Shown here: positions 1 through 8,172 of the stretch, one piece after another
Position numbering within the stretch: position 1 is the stretch's first letter
Layout: each line of letters begins with the position of its first letter
Source of the DNA: Betaproteobacteria bacterium
GTDB lineage: Bacteria > Pseudomonadota > Gammaproteobacteria > Burkholderiales > SG8-41
DNA length: 30,009 nt
Assembly (NCBI GenBank): GCA_025363575.1
Contig: JANYDM010000138.1
Span: forward strand, 1 to 30,009
Reading direction: 5' to 3'
The notes under the pieces: generated by a model
Told to the model about the DNA's origin: nothing
Databases searched by the model: none
What the model saw: the letters and a program-made list of their open reading frames with translations, nothing else
Made by a program: the position numbers and the translations under genes

Positions 1-155
1 ATTCGCAGCCGGCCGCCAAGGTCGAGGTCCTGCCCTATCCACCCGCTCTCGCCATCAAGATCGTGATGCCGCGCCGCATTGTTTCCGGCAATCCCGGCGA
101 CAGCGATGTCTACGGCGCGCAGCAGCACGGTCCCATGCTGGAAGTCGAGCTATGA
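1..155 (+). CDS. DUF4387 family protein, C-terminal end (5' truncated by window)
   Basis: An open frame enters from the left edge (first full codon at 3) and stops at a TGA at 153-155. The 50 visible residues include ALAIKIVMPRRIVSGNPGD and DVYGAQQHGPMLEVEL, which match my memory of the C-terminus of DUF4387 proteins, about 100 residues long and of unknown biochemistry. DUF4387 genes usually sit directly next to AtuA/DUF1446 genes. That holds here, since the stop overlaps the next start as ATGA, implying translational coupling. The overlap also supports this being a real gene. The family call rests on a short tail and the neighbour; the N-terminal half is outside the window. Confidence 0.75.
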   Translation, partial: SQPAAKVEVLPYPPALAIKIVMPRRIVSGNPGDSDVYGAQQHGPMLEVEL

Positions 156-1558
156 CCACCGCTATCGAACGCCTGCGCCAGGAAGTCGTCGGCAGCGACG
201 GCAAATTGAAACCGCTGCGCGTGATGGCCGCGTCGGGACAGCTCGGCTACGGCATTCCCGATCCGGCGTTCAACGCGGGGCTCGAGCGCAAACCGCATCT
301 GATCGGCGCGGACATGGGCTCGATCGATCCCGGCCCTTACTATCTCGGCGCGGGCAAGATGGCGCAATCCGACACCATGGTGCGTGTTGACCTCGCGAAA
401 TGCATCAACGGCGCGCGCAAACTCGGGATTCCTCTCCTGATCGGCACCGCCGGCAGCGCGGGCGCGGCGCCCCATCTTGCCGCGACGCTGGATATGGTGC
501 GCGAGATCGCCCGACGCGACGGCCTGCAATTCCGCCTGGCTTCGATTACCGGCGACATCCCGCGCGACGTCGTCAAACAGGCGATACGCGCGAAGCGCGT
601 GGTGCCGCTCGGCGAAATCGGCGAGCTGACTGAAGCCGATGTCGACAATGCAACTCACCTCGTCGGCCAGATGGGCATAGAAGCCTTTCAGCGTGCGCTC
701 AACGCGGGCGCCGACGTCATCATCGCGGGGCGTGCGTGTGACTCAGCAGTGTTTGCCGCAGTACCTGCACTGCTCGGCTATCCGCTCGGCCCCACCCTGC
801 ACATGTCGAAGATCATCGAATGCTGCTCGCTGTGCTGCACGCCCGGCGGGCGCGACACCATCATCGGCACCATCGAAGGCGACAGCTTTACGGTGGACAG
901 CATGAATCCGGCGCGCCACGCATCCCCGATGTCGGTTGCGGCGCACAGCCTTTATGAACAAGCCGACCCTTACGCAGTACGCGAACCCGAAGGCACGCTG
1001 CACACTCAAGATGCGCGCTACGAAGTCGTCGACGAGCACCGCACGCGCGTGTCTGGCTCGCGCTGGGAACCGGCCACCCAGTTCACGGTGAAAATCGAGG
1101 GCGCAATGCGCGTCGGCGAGCGCGCAATATTGCTGGCCGGCTCCGCGGACCCGCGCGTGATCGCAAACGCCAAGTCGATCACGGCCGGCGTCGAGAAGAC
1201 CGTGCGCGAGCTGACGCCGCCGAATCCGGCCAAGCCATACCAGATCATCTGGCGCGTCTACGGCATCGACGCCGTCTTCCCGTGGGCGACGCCGCCCGAC
1301 CCGCTGCCGCGCGAGATTTTCTTCATGTGCGAAGTCATCGCCGACACCGCCGAAGAAGCGCGTGCGGTCGCCACGGTCACCAAGCAATACCTGCTGCACC
1401 ACGGCTTTCCCGGCCGGCTGTCGACCGCCGGCAATCTCGCGTTCCCTTTCACGCCGCCCGAAGTCGCCGCGGCAACCGCCTATCGCTTCAATGTCTATCA
1501 TGTGATGGACGTCGATGCGCTTGCACCTCTCTTCCCTCTGACGATCGAGGACTTGTGA
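152..1558 (+). CDS. Acyclic terpene utilisation AtuA family protein (DUF1446)
   Basis: A 468-residue cytoplasmic protein without signal peptide or membrane segments. It resembles the DUF1446 family named after AtuA of the Pseudomonas citronellol/geraniol (acyclic terpene) pathway, whose exact reaction is not settled. Recognisable stretches are the N-terminal GQLGYGIPDPAF, GADMGSIDPGPYYLGAG near residues 50-65, GTAGSAGAAPHL near 100, IIAGRACDSAVFAA near 190 and the cysteine-rich ECCSLCCTPGG near 220. The length fits the single-domain form of the family. The ATG overlaps the DUF4387 stop (ATGA), and its own stop overlaps the next start (GTGA), so this is the second member of a coupled operon. 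A role in degrading a branched or terpenoid carboxylic acid is inference from the family name. Confidence 0.88.
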   Translation: MTTAIERLRQEVVGSDGKLKPLRVMAASGQLGYGIPDPAFNAGLERKPHLIGADMGSIDPGPYYLGAGKMAQSDTMVRVDLAKCINGARKLGIPLLIGTAGSAGAAPHLAATLDMVREIARRDGLQFRLASITGDIPRDVVKQAIRAKRVVPLGEIGELTEADVDNATHLVGQMGIEAFQRALNAGADVIIAGRACDSAVFAAVPALLGYPLGPTLHMSKIIECCSLCCTPGGRDTIIGTIEGDSFTVDSMNPARHASPMSVAAHSLYEQADPYAVREPEGTLHTQDARYEVVDEHRTRVSGSRWEPATQFTVKIEGAMRVGERAILLAGSADPRVIANAKSITAGVEKTVRELTPPNPAKPYQIIWRVYGIDAVFPWATPPDPLPREIFFMCEVIADTAEEARAVATVTKQYLLHHGFPGRLSTAGNLAFPFTPPEVAAATAYRFNVYHVMDVDALAPLFPLTIEDL

Positions 1559-2565
1559 TTAAACATGCACTGACACGAACAATTTTCACGGTTGTCGTTT
1601 GCCTGGCAGCCGCATCCGCGTCGGCGGAAGTTTCCGAAGTGCGCCTCGTCAAGCAGATCGGCCTGGGCTTCCTGCCCATCATGGTGATGGAGCACGAAGG
1701 CCTGATCGAGAAGCATGCCCGCGCCGCCGGCCTCGGCGAAGTCAAAGGCGTCTACTCCACTGCTGTCGGGCCGGCGGTGATGAACGACGCAATCCTCGCC
1801 GGCCGCATCGACATCGGCACCAACGGCCCTACGTCCATCATCCTCGCGTGGGCCCGCACCAGGGGCACCGACAACGAAGTCAGAGGCGTCGCCGCGATGA
1901 TCACATCGCCGATGTGGCTCAATACCAATAAACCGAACATCAACACGGTGCGCGATATCGCCGCGGAAGACCGCATCGCGCTGCCGGGCGTCAAGACGTC
2001 GAACCAGGCGATCCTGCTGCAAATGGCGACGGCGCAGGCGCTGGGCAAGGACAGCTTCGGCAAGCTCGATCCGCAGACCGTTGCGATGTCGCACTTCGAC
2101 GGCATGGCCGCGCTGCTGTCGAAAAAGGAAATCACGCTGCATTTCACGACACCGCCCGTACAGTATCTGGAAGTCGAGCAGGCGGGCGTGCATCGCGTGC
2201 TAAGCTCGGACGAAATCCTCGGCGGGCCGGCCACGTTCTCCAACGTCTTCGCGTCGAGCAAGTTCCGCAATGCCAACCCGCGCACTTACAAGGCGACGCT
2301 TGCCGCGTTCACCGAGGCAATCGCGCTCATCAACAAGGACAGGCGCCGCGCCGCGCAGATCTATTTGACGATATCGGCGGACAAAAAGAGCACGCTCGCC
2401 GAGATCCAGAAGCAGCTCGAAGACCCGAACATCAAGTTCACGACGACGCCGCTCAACGTGCAGAAGTACGCGGACTTCATGTTCGACATCGGCCTCATCA
2501 AAACGCGCGCCGGCTCGTGGAAGGAGCTCTACTTCCCCGAGATCCACGACCAGCCGGGCAGTTGA
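1555..2565 (+). CDS. NitT/TauT-family ABC transporter substrate-binding protein (orphan)
   Basis: The start is taken as GTG at 1555, overlapping the AtuA stop by four bases (GTGA). The open frame extends further upstream only through AtuA coding sequence, and the GTG gives a clean Sec signal peptide: a short basic stretch, a hydrophobic run (IFTVVVCLAAASASA) and a cut near residue 24. The mature part has the SsuA/TauA/NMT1-like fold signature: VRLVKQIGLGFLPIMVMEHEG at the first strand (given here only as a 21-residue region, residues ~29-49), then a segment with GRIDIGTNGPTSIILAW where the ligand loop lies. The product has 336 residues, normal for the family. It would bind a small organic acid or sulfonate in the periplasm. 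No permease or ATPase gene accompanies it here, so its transporter is elsewhere or it works as a shared receptor. Substrate unknown. Confidence 0.85.
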   Translation: MIKHALTRTIFTVVVCLAAASASAEVSEVRLVKQIGLGFLPIMVMEHEGLIEKHARAAGLGEVKGVYSTAVGPAVMNDAILAGRIDIGTNGPTSIILAWARTRGTDNEVRGVAAMITSPMWLNTNKPNINTVRDIAAEDRIALPGVKTSNQAILLQMATAQALGKDSFGKLDPQTVAMSHFDGMAALLSKKEITLHFTTPPVQYLEVEQAGVHRVLSSDEILGGPATFSNVFASSKFRNANPRTYKATLAAFTEAIALINKDRRRAAQIYLTISADKKSTLAEIQKQLEDPNIKFTTTPLNVQKYADFMFDIGLIKTRAGSWKELYFPEIHDQPGS

Positions 2566-2566
2566 C

Positions 2567-3214
2567 TTGGGCCTCTCATTATTGGGCGGCGGCTTCGACT
2601 ATTCAGGTGCCGCGCAGGAAGAGTTCGACGACTGGTACGACACGGAGCACGTACCCGAGCGCCTGCGCATCGAAGGTTTCATCAACGCCGTGCGCTGGGT
2701 AGGCGCCGACAATCCGAAACTCTCGCTCGCGATCTACGACATCGAAAGCCTCGCCGTATTGCAGAAGCCTGAGTACATCGCAGTGTCGCCGGCGCATTTC
2801 TCGCCATGGGCGAAACGCATGCTGATCGAAAAATGCAAGCGCCTGTGCCGCTTCAACTGCAACCAGATCAATCCCGGCGACCGCATTGCGCCGGACGATG
2901 CACAAGGCTTGCTCGTCTCGGCGATGAACGTCGCGCCATCGGTCGATGCCGAGTTCAATGAATGGTACGACAAGGAGCATTTGCCGCAGCTCGCGGCGCT
3001 GCCCGGCGTATTGTGCGCGCGGCGCTTTACTTCGCCGGGCGCGGGCCACAAGTACGTCGCGACTTATCACCTGACATCGCCCGGGATCTGCGCATCGGAC
3101 GCGTGGAAAAAAATCTCCTCCACGCCGTGGACGCAAAAACTGGCGCCTCATATGAGCGACCGGTTGCGGATGGTGTTACGCCGTTACGTGCGGACGCGGC
3201 CCCTGCCGGGCTGA
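2567..3214 (+). CDS. Two-domain dimeric alpha-beta barrel (EthD-like) protein
   Basis: A 215-residue protein made of two related halves. Each half has the signature F-x2-WYD-x-EH-x-P: EFDDWYDTEHVPERL near residue 20 and EFNEWYDKEHLPQL near 127. This is the pattern of EthD/DabB-type ferredoxin-like barrels, small proteins that fold as dimers; here a tandem duplication would form the barrel within one chain. The start is TTG at 2567, one base after the preceding stop. No ATG or GTG lies near enough to replace it, and coupling with the upstream gene would explain a weak start. Function unknown: relatives range from monooxygenase helpers to lactone or aldehyde enzymes. A paralogue with the same layout is at 20173-20856, also beside binding-protein genes. 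Confidence 0.72.
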   Translation: MGLSLLGGGFDYSGAAQEEFDDWYDTEHVPERLRIEGFINAVRWVGADNPKLSLAIYDIESLAVLQKPEYIAVSPAHFSPWAKRMLIEKCKRLCRFNCNQINPGDRIAPDDAQGLLVSAMNVAPSVDAEFNEWYDKEHLPQLAALPGVLCARRFTSPGAGHKYVATYHLTSPGICASDAWKKISSTPWTQKLAPHMSDRLRMVLRRYVRTRPLPG

Positions 3215-3244
3215 CCGCGCGATCAGCTGCACCGCGGGTGGTCG

Positions 3245-4213
3245 TTACTCGACCTTGATGCCCGCTTCCTTCACGACCCTGGTCCATTTGGCGACTTCGG
3301 TTTTGATTTGCGCGGCGAATTCCTGCGGAGAGCTGGCGATGATGTCGAAGCCGAGCGCCGCTATGCGGTCGCGTGTGTCCGGCTGCGCGAGGATCTTGAC
3401 GACCTCGGCATGCAGGCGGCGCACCACTGCGGCCGGCGTCCCGGCGGGCACCAGCATGCCCTGCAAAGTTTCAGATTCCTGCCCCGGCAGTCCCGATTCC
3501 GCCATCGTCGGCACATCGGGGAGCACCGTCGAACGCCTGGCCGTCGTGACGGCCAGCGCACGCAAACGCCCGCCCAGGATATGCGGTGTTGCGGGCGGCA
3601 TGGCCATGCAACCAAGCGGCACCTGATTGGCGATCACCGCGGCGACCGCCGGTCCCGCGCCGCTGTAGGGAACAGTCGCCACGTCCAATTTCATATTCAG
3701 TTTGAGAATGGCCGCCGAGAGGTCGGGCGTGGTACCGATGCCGGGAGTCGCGAAGCTGTATTTTTTAGGCGCGCCCTGCACCAGCTTGATCAGCTCCTGC
3801 ATCGATTTCACCGGTACCGATGGATGCGCGATATAGACGTTAGGCGACGCCGCCATGTTAGAGACCGGGCTGAAGCTCTTCGCGGGATCGTACGGAATTT
3901 TTCCGTAGAGGCCGGGGTTCACCACGAACGCCGAGCTGACGACGAGTATTGTGTAGCCATCCGGCGTCGCATTCGCCACCAGGCCGATGCCGATGTTGCC
4001 GCCGGCCCCCGACCGGTTGTCGACGACCACCTGCTGGGCGAGCGACTCAGACAATTTCTGCGCCACGATGCGCGCGATGACGTCCGTTGGGCCACCCGGC
4101 GCGAAGCCGACGATGATGCGGATCGGCCGCGCTGGATAATTCTGCGCCGAAGCAGCGCCCGCGGCCAGTGCCGCCGCTACTATCGTCATGCCCGTTGCTA
4201 GTGTCTTTTTCAT
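3245..4213 (-). CDS. Bug/TctC-family periplasmic substrate-binding receptor
   Basis: The start is placed at ATG 4213, which gives a compact signal peptide (MKKTLATGMTIVAAALAAG, cut after ASA near residue 23). A GAAAG-like ribosome site lies just upstream. A GTG at 4225 is in frame but less convincing. The mature protein opens with YPARPIRIIVGFAPGGPTD, then VDNRSGAGGNIG and PDGYTI. These are the conserved N-lobe and ligand-loop motifs of the Bordetella uptake gene (Bug) family, receptors of tripartite tricarboxylate transporters for small carboxylates. About 322 residues is the usual size. It lies 15 bases after the lactonase-like gene and is probably co-transcribed with it, so it may capture that enzyme's substrate or product. 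No TctA/TctB membrane genes are present. Confidence 0.93.
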   Translation of the reverse strand: MKKTLATGMTIVAAALAAGAASAQNYPARPIRIIVGFAPGGPTDVIARIVAQKLSESLAQQVVVDNRSGAGGNIGIGLVANATPDGYTILVVSSAFVVNPGLYGKIPYDPAKSFSPVSNMAASPNVYIAHPSVPVKSMQELIKLVQGAPKKYSFATPGIGTTPDLSAAILKLNMKLDVATVPYSGAGPAVAAVIANQVPLGCMAMPPATPHILGGRLRALAVTTARRSTVLPDVPTMAESGLPGQESETLQGMLVPAGTPAAVVRRLHAEVVKILAQPDTRDRIAALGFDIIASSPQEFAAQIKTEVAKWTRVVKEAGIKVE

Positions 4214-4228
4214 TGCGTCTTTCACGTT

Positions 4229-5191
4229 TCAAGCCGTCTTCGGAAATCCGTACAGCACTTCAGGATTGGTGACCAGGATGCGGTTGCGCACTTTTTCGTC
4301 CGGCGCCCACACCGTCATCAAGTCGAACAGTAGCGCGTCGTCGGGCTTGTTGTTGTCGGGCATGGTCGGGTGGGGCCAATCGCTGCCCCAGACCAGGCGC
4401 TCGGGTGCCGCCTTCACAAACGCCTGCGCGATCCTCGTCGCATCGGGATAATCGGGGGGGCCGATCTTGGTGTTCGAATAGGCGCCCGACAGCTTGACCC
4501 ACGTGCGGCCCTTGTTGATGAGTTCGAGGATGATCGCGTGCGACGGATGTTCGATGCCGGCCGGCAACGGGGGATTGCCAAGATGGTCGAACACCATGGA
4601 TGTCGGCAAACGGCGCAGCACTTCGGCGAGCTCGACCACCTGATCGCCTTCCATATTGAACTGGATGTGCCAGCCGAGCGGCGCGATGCGTTTCGCCAGC
4701 GGCTCTATCATGTCCGGCTGCACGACGCGGCTTTTCGGATCGCCGATGGAAAAGCGAATGCCGCGCACGCCCGCATCGTTGTATCGTTTCAATTCGGCAT
4801 CGGTGATGGTCGGCCGCACGACGGCGACGCCGCGCGCGTTGCCGGCGGCCTGCTTCAACGCATCGAGCGTGACTTCGTTTTCGACGCCGTAGTTGCGCGG
4901 CTGCACGACAACGTGGCGCGTGGTGCCGATGCGCTTTTGCAGCTGCCGGTATTCCACCATCGAGCCATTCGAGGGCGGCGGACGACCCGGCGTATCGACC
5001 ATCGGAAAACGCCCCGGGTCGTAGATATGGTGGTGACAATCGCACGCATTAGGCGGCGCCTTCAGTTTAGGCGGTGCGGTGCCGGTTGAGTTCGGCACCG
5101 CCTGAGCATATCCCTGTCGCATGGCAACGCCGGATGCGGCGGCGACTGCCGTCATGGATGCTGCTTTGATGAATGTACGGCGTCCGATCAT
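4229..5191 (-). CDS. Tat-exported amidohydrolase, 2-pyrone-4,6-dicarboxylate lactonase-like
   Basis: A 320-residue amidohydrolase-superfamily protein (Amidohydro_2 type). The metal-site motif is DCHHHIYDP (HxH at residues 53-55). HLGNPP in the middle and WGSDWPHP near the C-terminus correspond to the later metal and substrate residues of LigI-type lactonases. The N-terminus has a twin-arginine signal, GRRTFIKAA, a hydrophobic run and a likely cut after YAQA near residue 31, so the folded enzyme should be exported; LigI itself is cytoplasmic. A strong ribosome site (AGGAGGAG) precedes the ATG. It is first in a two-gene unit with a Bug receptor and divergent from another Tat-exported amidohydrolase. 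The expected chemistry is hydrolysis of a lactone or similar ester; the substrate is unknown. Confidence 0.88.
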   Translation of the reverse strand: MIGRRTFIKAASMTAVAAASGVAMRQGYAQAVPNSTGTAPPKLKAPPNACDCHHHIYDPGRFPMVDTPGRPPPSNGSMVEYRQLQKRIGTTRHVVVQPRNYGVENEVTLDALKQAAGNARGVAVVRPTITDAELKRYNDAGVRGIRFSIGDPKSRVVQPDMIEPLAKRIAPLGWHIQFNMEGDQVVELAEVLRRLPTSMVFDHLGNPPLPAGIEHPSHAIILELINKGRTWVKLSGAYSNTKIGPPDYPDATRIAQAFVKAAPERLVWGSDWPHPTMPDNNKPDDALLFDLMTVWAPDEKVRNRILVTNPEVLYGFPKTA

Positions 5192-5340
5192 GGCGTCTCC
5201 TCCTTGATTGTAGTTATTGTCCGTTGAAGCTTCGCCTACGCGCGCGGCGGCGTCAAGTCGTCACAATATGCAATAATGTTTTCCGCACGCGAGGTATACC
5301 CGACGGCCGTCAAGAGCCCGCGTCACCACAGGAGAGGACT
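5192..5340. promoter_or_regulatory. Divergent intergenic region between two amidohydrolase operons
   Basis: This 149-base gap separates genes reading outward in both directions, so both promoters should lie here or just inside the genes. It contains an AT-rich patch around 5263-5281 (CACAATATGCAATAATG) in otherwise GC-rich sequence. Good ribosome sites sit at each end: AGGAGGAG before the left gene and AGGAGAGG before the right. No confident -35/-10 pair was found by eye. No adjacent regulator gene is visible. Confidence 0.4.
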
Positions 5341-6441
5341 ATGACATCACGCAGGAATTTTCTGAAAGACACGGCCGCCGCGGCGGGCGTCATATTCACA
5401 AGCTGCAGCCTGCTCGACGCGGCACCGGCGCGCGCGCAGACACCTGGCAAGAAACGCCTGCCCGTGATGGTCAAAGGCAAGCGCGTCAAGACGATAGACG
5501 TGCACGCGCACTGCCTGATTCCCGAAGCGCTCGCCCTGCTGCCGCCCGACGAGGCGAAAAGCATTTTTCCGGCGACCAAGGGCGCCCAGCAGTTTCTCAT
5601 CAATCTCGACGAGCGCTGTGCGGGCATGGATGCGCAAGGCGTCGATATGGAGATACTCAGCATCAACCCTTGGTGGTATCGCAAGGAACGCGAAGTCGCG
5701 GCAAAAATCATTCAGGCGCAGAACGAAGGGTTGGCCGCGCTCTGCGCGAAACAGCCCGACCGCCTTGCCGCGTTCGCGTCGCTGTCGCTGCAGTTTCCGG
5801 ATCTTGCCGTGCAACAGCTCGACGATGCGGTGCGTAAGTACGGCTTGAAAGGCGCGGCCATCGGCGGCAGCGTGGCGGGCGAAGATTTCGCCGCCGAAAA
5901 ATTTAATCCGGTATGGGCGAAAGCCGAAGAGCTCGGCGTCACGCTTTTCATTCATCCGCAGAGCACGCCCGAGCTTAACAATCGCTTCAAAGGCAACGGC
6001 TGGCTGTCGAACGTGATCGGCAACCCGCTCGACACCACGATTGCACTGCAGCACCTGATATTTGAAGGTACCTTCGACAAATATCCGCGCCTCAAGGTGT
6101 GCGCCGCGCACGGCGGCGGCTACCTCGGGTCGTATGCCCCGCGCTCGGACCACGGCTGTTTCGTATCGCCGACCAACTGCAATCCGAACATCGTGCTCAA
6201 GAAGAAGCCGACCGAGTATCTGAACCAGATTTTTTTCGATGCGCTGGTCTTCACGCCGGAGGCGCTGCGCCACCTTGTCGCGCAAGTCGGCGCGAGCCAG
6301 GTCGTGATCGGCACCGACCATCCGATCCCGTGGGAAGAGCATCCGGTCGACCACATCATGGCAACGAAGACGCTGTCGGACAAGCAGAAAGCCGCGATCC
6401 TTGGCGGCAATGCGGCAAAGCTGCTCGGCATCAAGGCTTGA
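5341..6441 (+). CDS. Tat-exported amidohydrolase of the ACMSD/decarboxylase type
   Basis: A 366-residue Amidohydro_2 protein resembling 2-amino-3-carboxymuconate-6-semialdehyde decarboxylase and gamma-resorcylate decarboxylase relatives. Visible metal and active-site motifs are IDVHAHCLIP (HxH, residues 55-57), LFIHPQST near 200, AAHGGGYLGSYAPRSDHG near 260 and GTDHPIPWEEHP near 320. The family performs non-oxidative decarboxylation or hydrolysis at a divalent metal. The N-terminus carries a textbook Tat signal, SRRNFLK, then a hydrophobic stretch and a likely cut after APARA near residue 32, predicting a periplasmic enzyme. The open frame extends upstream, but ATG 5341 is chosen because AGGAGAGG precedes it and the Tat motif follows at once. 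The amidase gene follows after 22 bases. Confidence 0.88.
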   Translation: MTSRRNFLKDTAAAAGVIFTSCSLLDAAPARAQTPGKKRLPVMVKGKRVKTIDVHAHCLIPEALALLPPDEAKSIFPATKGAQQFLINLDERCAGMDAQGVDMEILSINPWWYRKEREVAAKIIQAQNEGLAALCAKQPDRLAAFASLSLQFPDLAVQQLDDAVRKYGLKGAAIGGSVAGEDFAAEKFNPVWAKAEELGVTLFIHPQSTPELNNRFKGNGWLSNVIGNPLDTTIALQHLIFEGTFDKYPRLKVCAAHGGGYLGSYAPRSDHGCFVSPTNCNPNIVLKKKPTEYLNQIFFDALVFTPEALRHLVAQVGASQVVIGTDHPIPWEEHPVDHIMATKTLSDKQKAAILGGNAAKLLGIKA

Positions 6442-6463
6442 GCAGGCGCGCGTGAAAGCGCGT

Positions 6464-8158
6464 ATGAAGCACCTCTTGCCGGCGTGCCTGCTTGCGGTCG
6501 CGCTTGGCGCGGGCGCCGCGCAACCGCCGCGTTTCACTGTCGTCGAAGCAAGCATCGCCGACATGCAAAAAGCGCTGGTGGCGGGCCGCGTCACGTCGCG
6601 CGAGCTGCTCCTGCAGTATTTGACGCGCATCGCGACTTACGAAGACAAGCTCAATGCCGCGATGACGGTCAACCCGCGCGCACTCGAACTCGCCGATGCG
6701 CTGGACCGCGAACGCCTGCGCGGCAACGTGCGCGGACCGCTGCACGGCATCCCGATCGCGCTGAAGGACAACATCCATACCACCGACATGCCGACTACCG
6801 GCGGCGCACTCGCGTTCGACGGACTGGTGCCTCCTTACGAAGCTACACTCGTGAAGAACCTGCGCGACGCCGGCGCGATCATTATCGCCAAGACCAGCAT
6901 GACCGAGCTCGCCAACTGGGTGACCACCGCGCCCACGTTGATGCCGTCGGGCTACAACGCGCTCAAGGGCTACGGCATGAATCCGTATGACCCGCGGCGC
7001 GATCCGCGCGATACGAACTTCGACGGGCGCCCGGTAATGCTGCCCGGCGGCTCGAGCTCGGGCATCGGCACCGCGGCCAATCTGTGGGCGGCCAACGTCG
7101 GCACCGAAACCTCGGGCTCGCTGCTGAGTCCCGCCAACCTGACGATGCTCGTCACCATCAAGCCTACGGTGGGCCGCATCAGCCGCTATGGCATTATCCC
7201 GCTCGTCGCCGACCAGGACACCGCGGGGCCGATGGGACGCACCGTTGCGGATGCCGCGATTTTGCTGGGCGTCCTCGAAAGCGCGGCGCCCGACCCGCAC
7301 GACGCAGCGACGAAAACGTGCGCACCGCCGCCGCACCGCGACTACACGCGCTTTCTCACGCGCGACGCCTTGCAAGGCGCGCGCATCGGGATTCCACGTG
7401 CGTTCTTCTACGACGCCATCACGCCGCCCGGCGAAACGGCGCCGCGGGGCGGCTTGCCGCCTGACCAGAGCGCGGTGATGGCCGGGGCAATCGCCATCCT
7501 GAAACACCTCGGCGCCGTGATAGTCGACCCCGCGAATATTCCGAGCATCGTCGAGAAGGACGAAAGCAGGAACTTCCTGCGCTGGGACACGTGCCGCGGT
7601 TATCACAATGCGAAGGGCAAGGACGCCGGCTGCTCGGTCGTCGCCAAGTATGGCTTCAAGCGCGATTTCAACCTGTGGCTAGCGAGCCTGGGGTCTGCCG
7701 CGCCGGTGAAAAACCTGACAGAGCTGCGCAACTGGAACCTCGCGCACAAGAACGCAGGGGCGATCAAATACGGGCAGTCGCTGCTCGATGTGTCCGACGA
7801 GATGGATCTGGACGCAGACCGCGCGCGCTATGAGACGGACCGTGCAAAAGACATTGCAATCTATGGCACCAACGGCATCGATGCGATCATGAAATCGGGG
7901 CAGCTTGACGCCATCCTGTTTCCCGCCGGCAACGGCGCGGCGATCTCGGCTAAACCCGGCTACCCCACCGTGCTCGTGCCTTTCGGTATGGTCGCGAACC
8001 CGCCGACGCTGCCGTTTCCACCCGGCTTCAATCCGCGGCCGCAACCTTTTGGCGTGAGCTTTGCCGGCATTGCGTGCAGCGAACCGCGTCTGATCGCGCT
8101 TGCCTACGCGTTCGAGCAGGCGACGAAGCGCCGCGTGCCGCCGCCGTCGGCGCCGTAA
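6464..8158 (+). CDS. Exported amidase (amidase-signature family)
   Basis: A 564-residue amidase-signature hydrolase that would cleave a carboxamide or related bond. The Ser-cisSer-Lys triad is visible: Lys101 in GIPIALKDNIHTT, cis-Ser197 in PGGSSSGIG, and nucleophile Ser219 in GTETSGSLLSPA. This last motif deviates from the common GTDTGGSIR form, but the serine is kept. The start is set at ATG 6464, giving a short signal peptide (MKHLLPACLLAVALGAGAAQ) with a GAAAG ribosome site. GTG 6452 is an in-frame alternative. The chain is longer than the minimal 450-500 residue core; an insertion between residues 155 and 190 (YNALKGYGMNPYDPRRD) is typical of secreted bacterial members. It is probably co-transcribed with the upstream amidohydrolase. 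Substrate unknown. Confidence 0.9.
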   Translation: MKHLLPACLLAVALGAGAAQPPRFTVVEASIADMQKALVAGRVTSRELLLQYLTRIATYEDKLNAAMTVNPRALELADALDRERLRGNVRGPLHGIPIALKDNIHTTDMPTTGGALAFDGLVPPYEATLVKNLRDAGAIIIAKTSMTELANWVTTAPTLMPSGYNALKGYGMNPYDPRRDPRDTNFDGRPVMLPGGSSSGIGTAANLWAANVGTETSGSLLSPANLTMLVTIKPTVGRISRYGIIPLVADQDTAGPMGRTVADAAILLGVLESAAPDPHDAATKTCAPPPHRDYTRFLTRDALQGARIGIPRAFFYDAITPPGETAPRGGLPPDQSAVMAGAIAILKHLGAVIVDPANIPSIVEKDESRNFLRWDTCRGYHNAKGKDAGCSVVAKYGFKRDFNLWLASLGSAAPVKNLTELRNWNLAHKNAGAIKYGQSLLDVSDEMDLDADRARYETDRAKDIAIYGTNGIDAIMKSGQLDAILFPAGNGAAISAKPGYPTVLVPFGMVANPPTLPFPPGFNPRPQPFGVSFAGIACSEPRLIALAYAFEQATKRRVPPPSAP

Positions 8159-8172
8159 GCGCGGCGGCGAAT

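Noticed and set aside
1282..1554. Upstream extension of the NitT/TauT binding protein
   Set aside because: It lies inside the AtuA gene in another frame, and the GTG at 1555 directly precedes a signal peptide.
5347..6630. A 427-residue antisense open frame over the amidohydrolase gene
   Set aside because: Arg/Ala-rich composition typical of shadow frames at high GC; the opposite strand carries clear Tat and metal-binding motifs.
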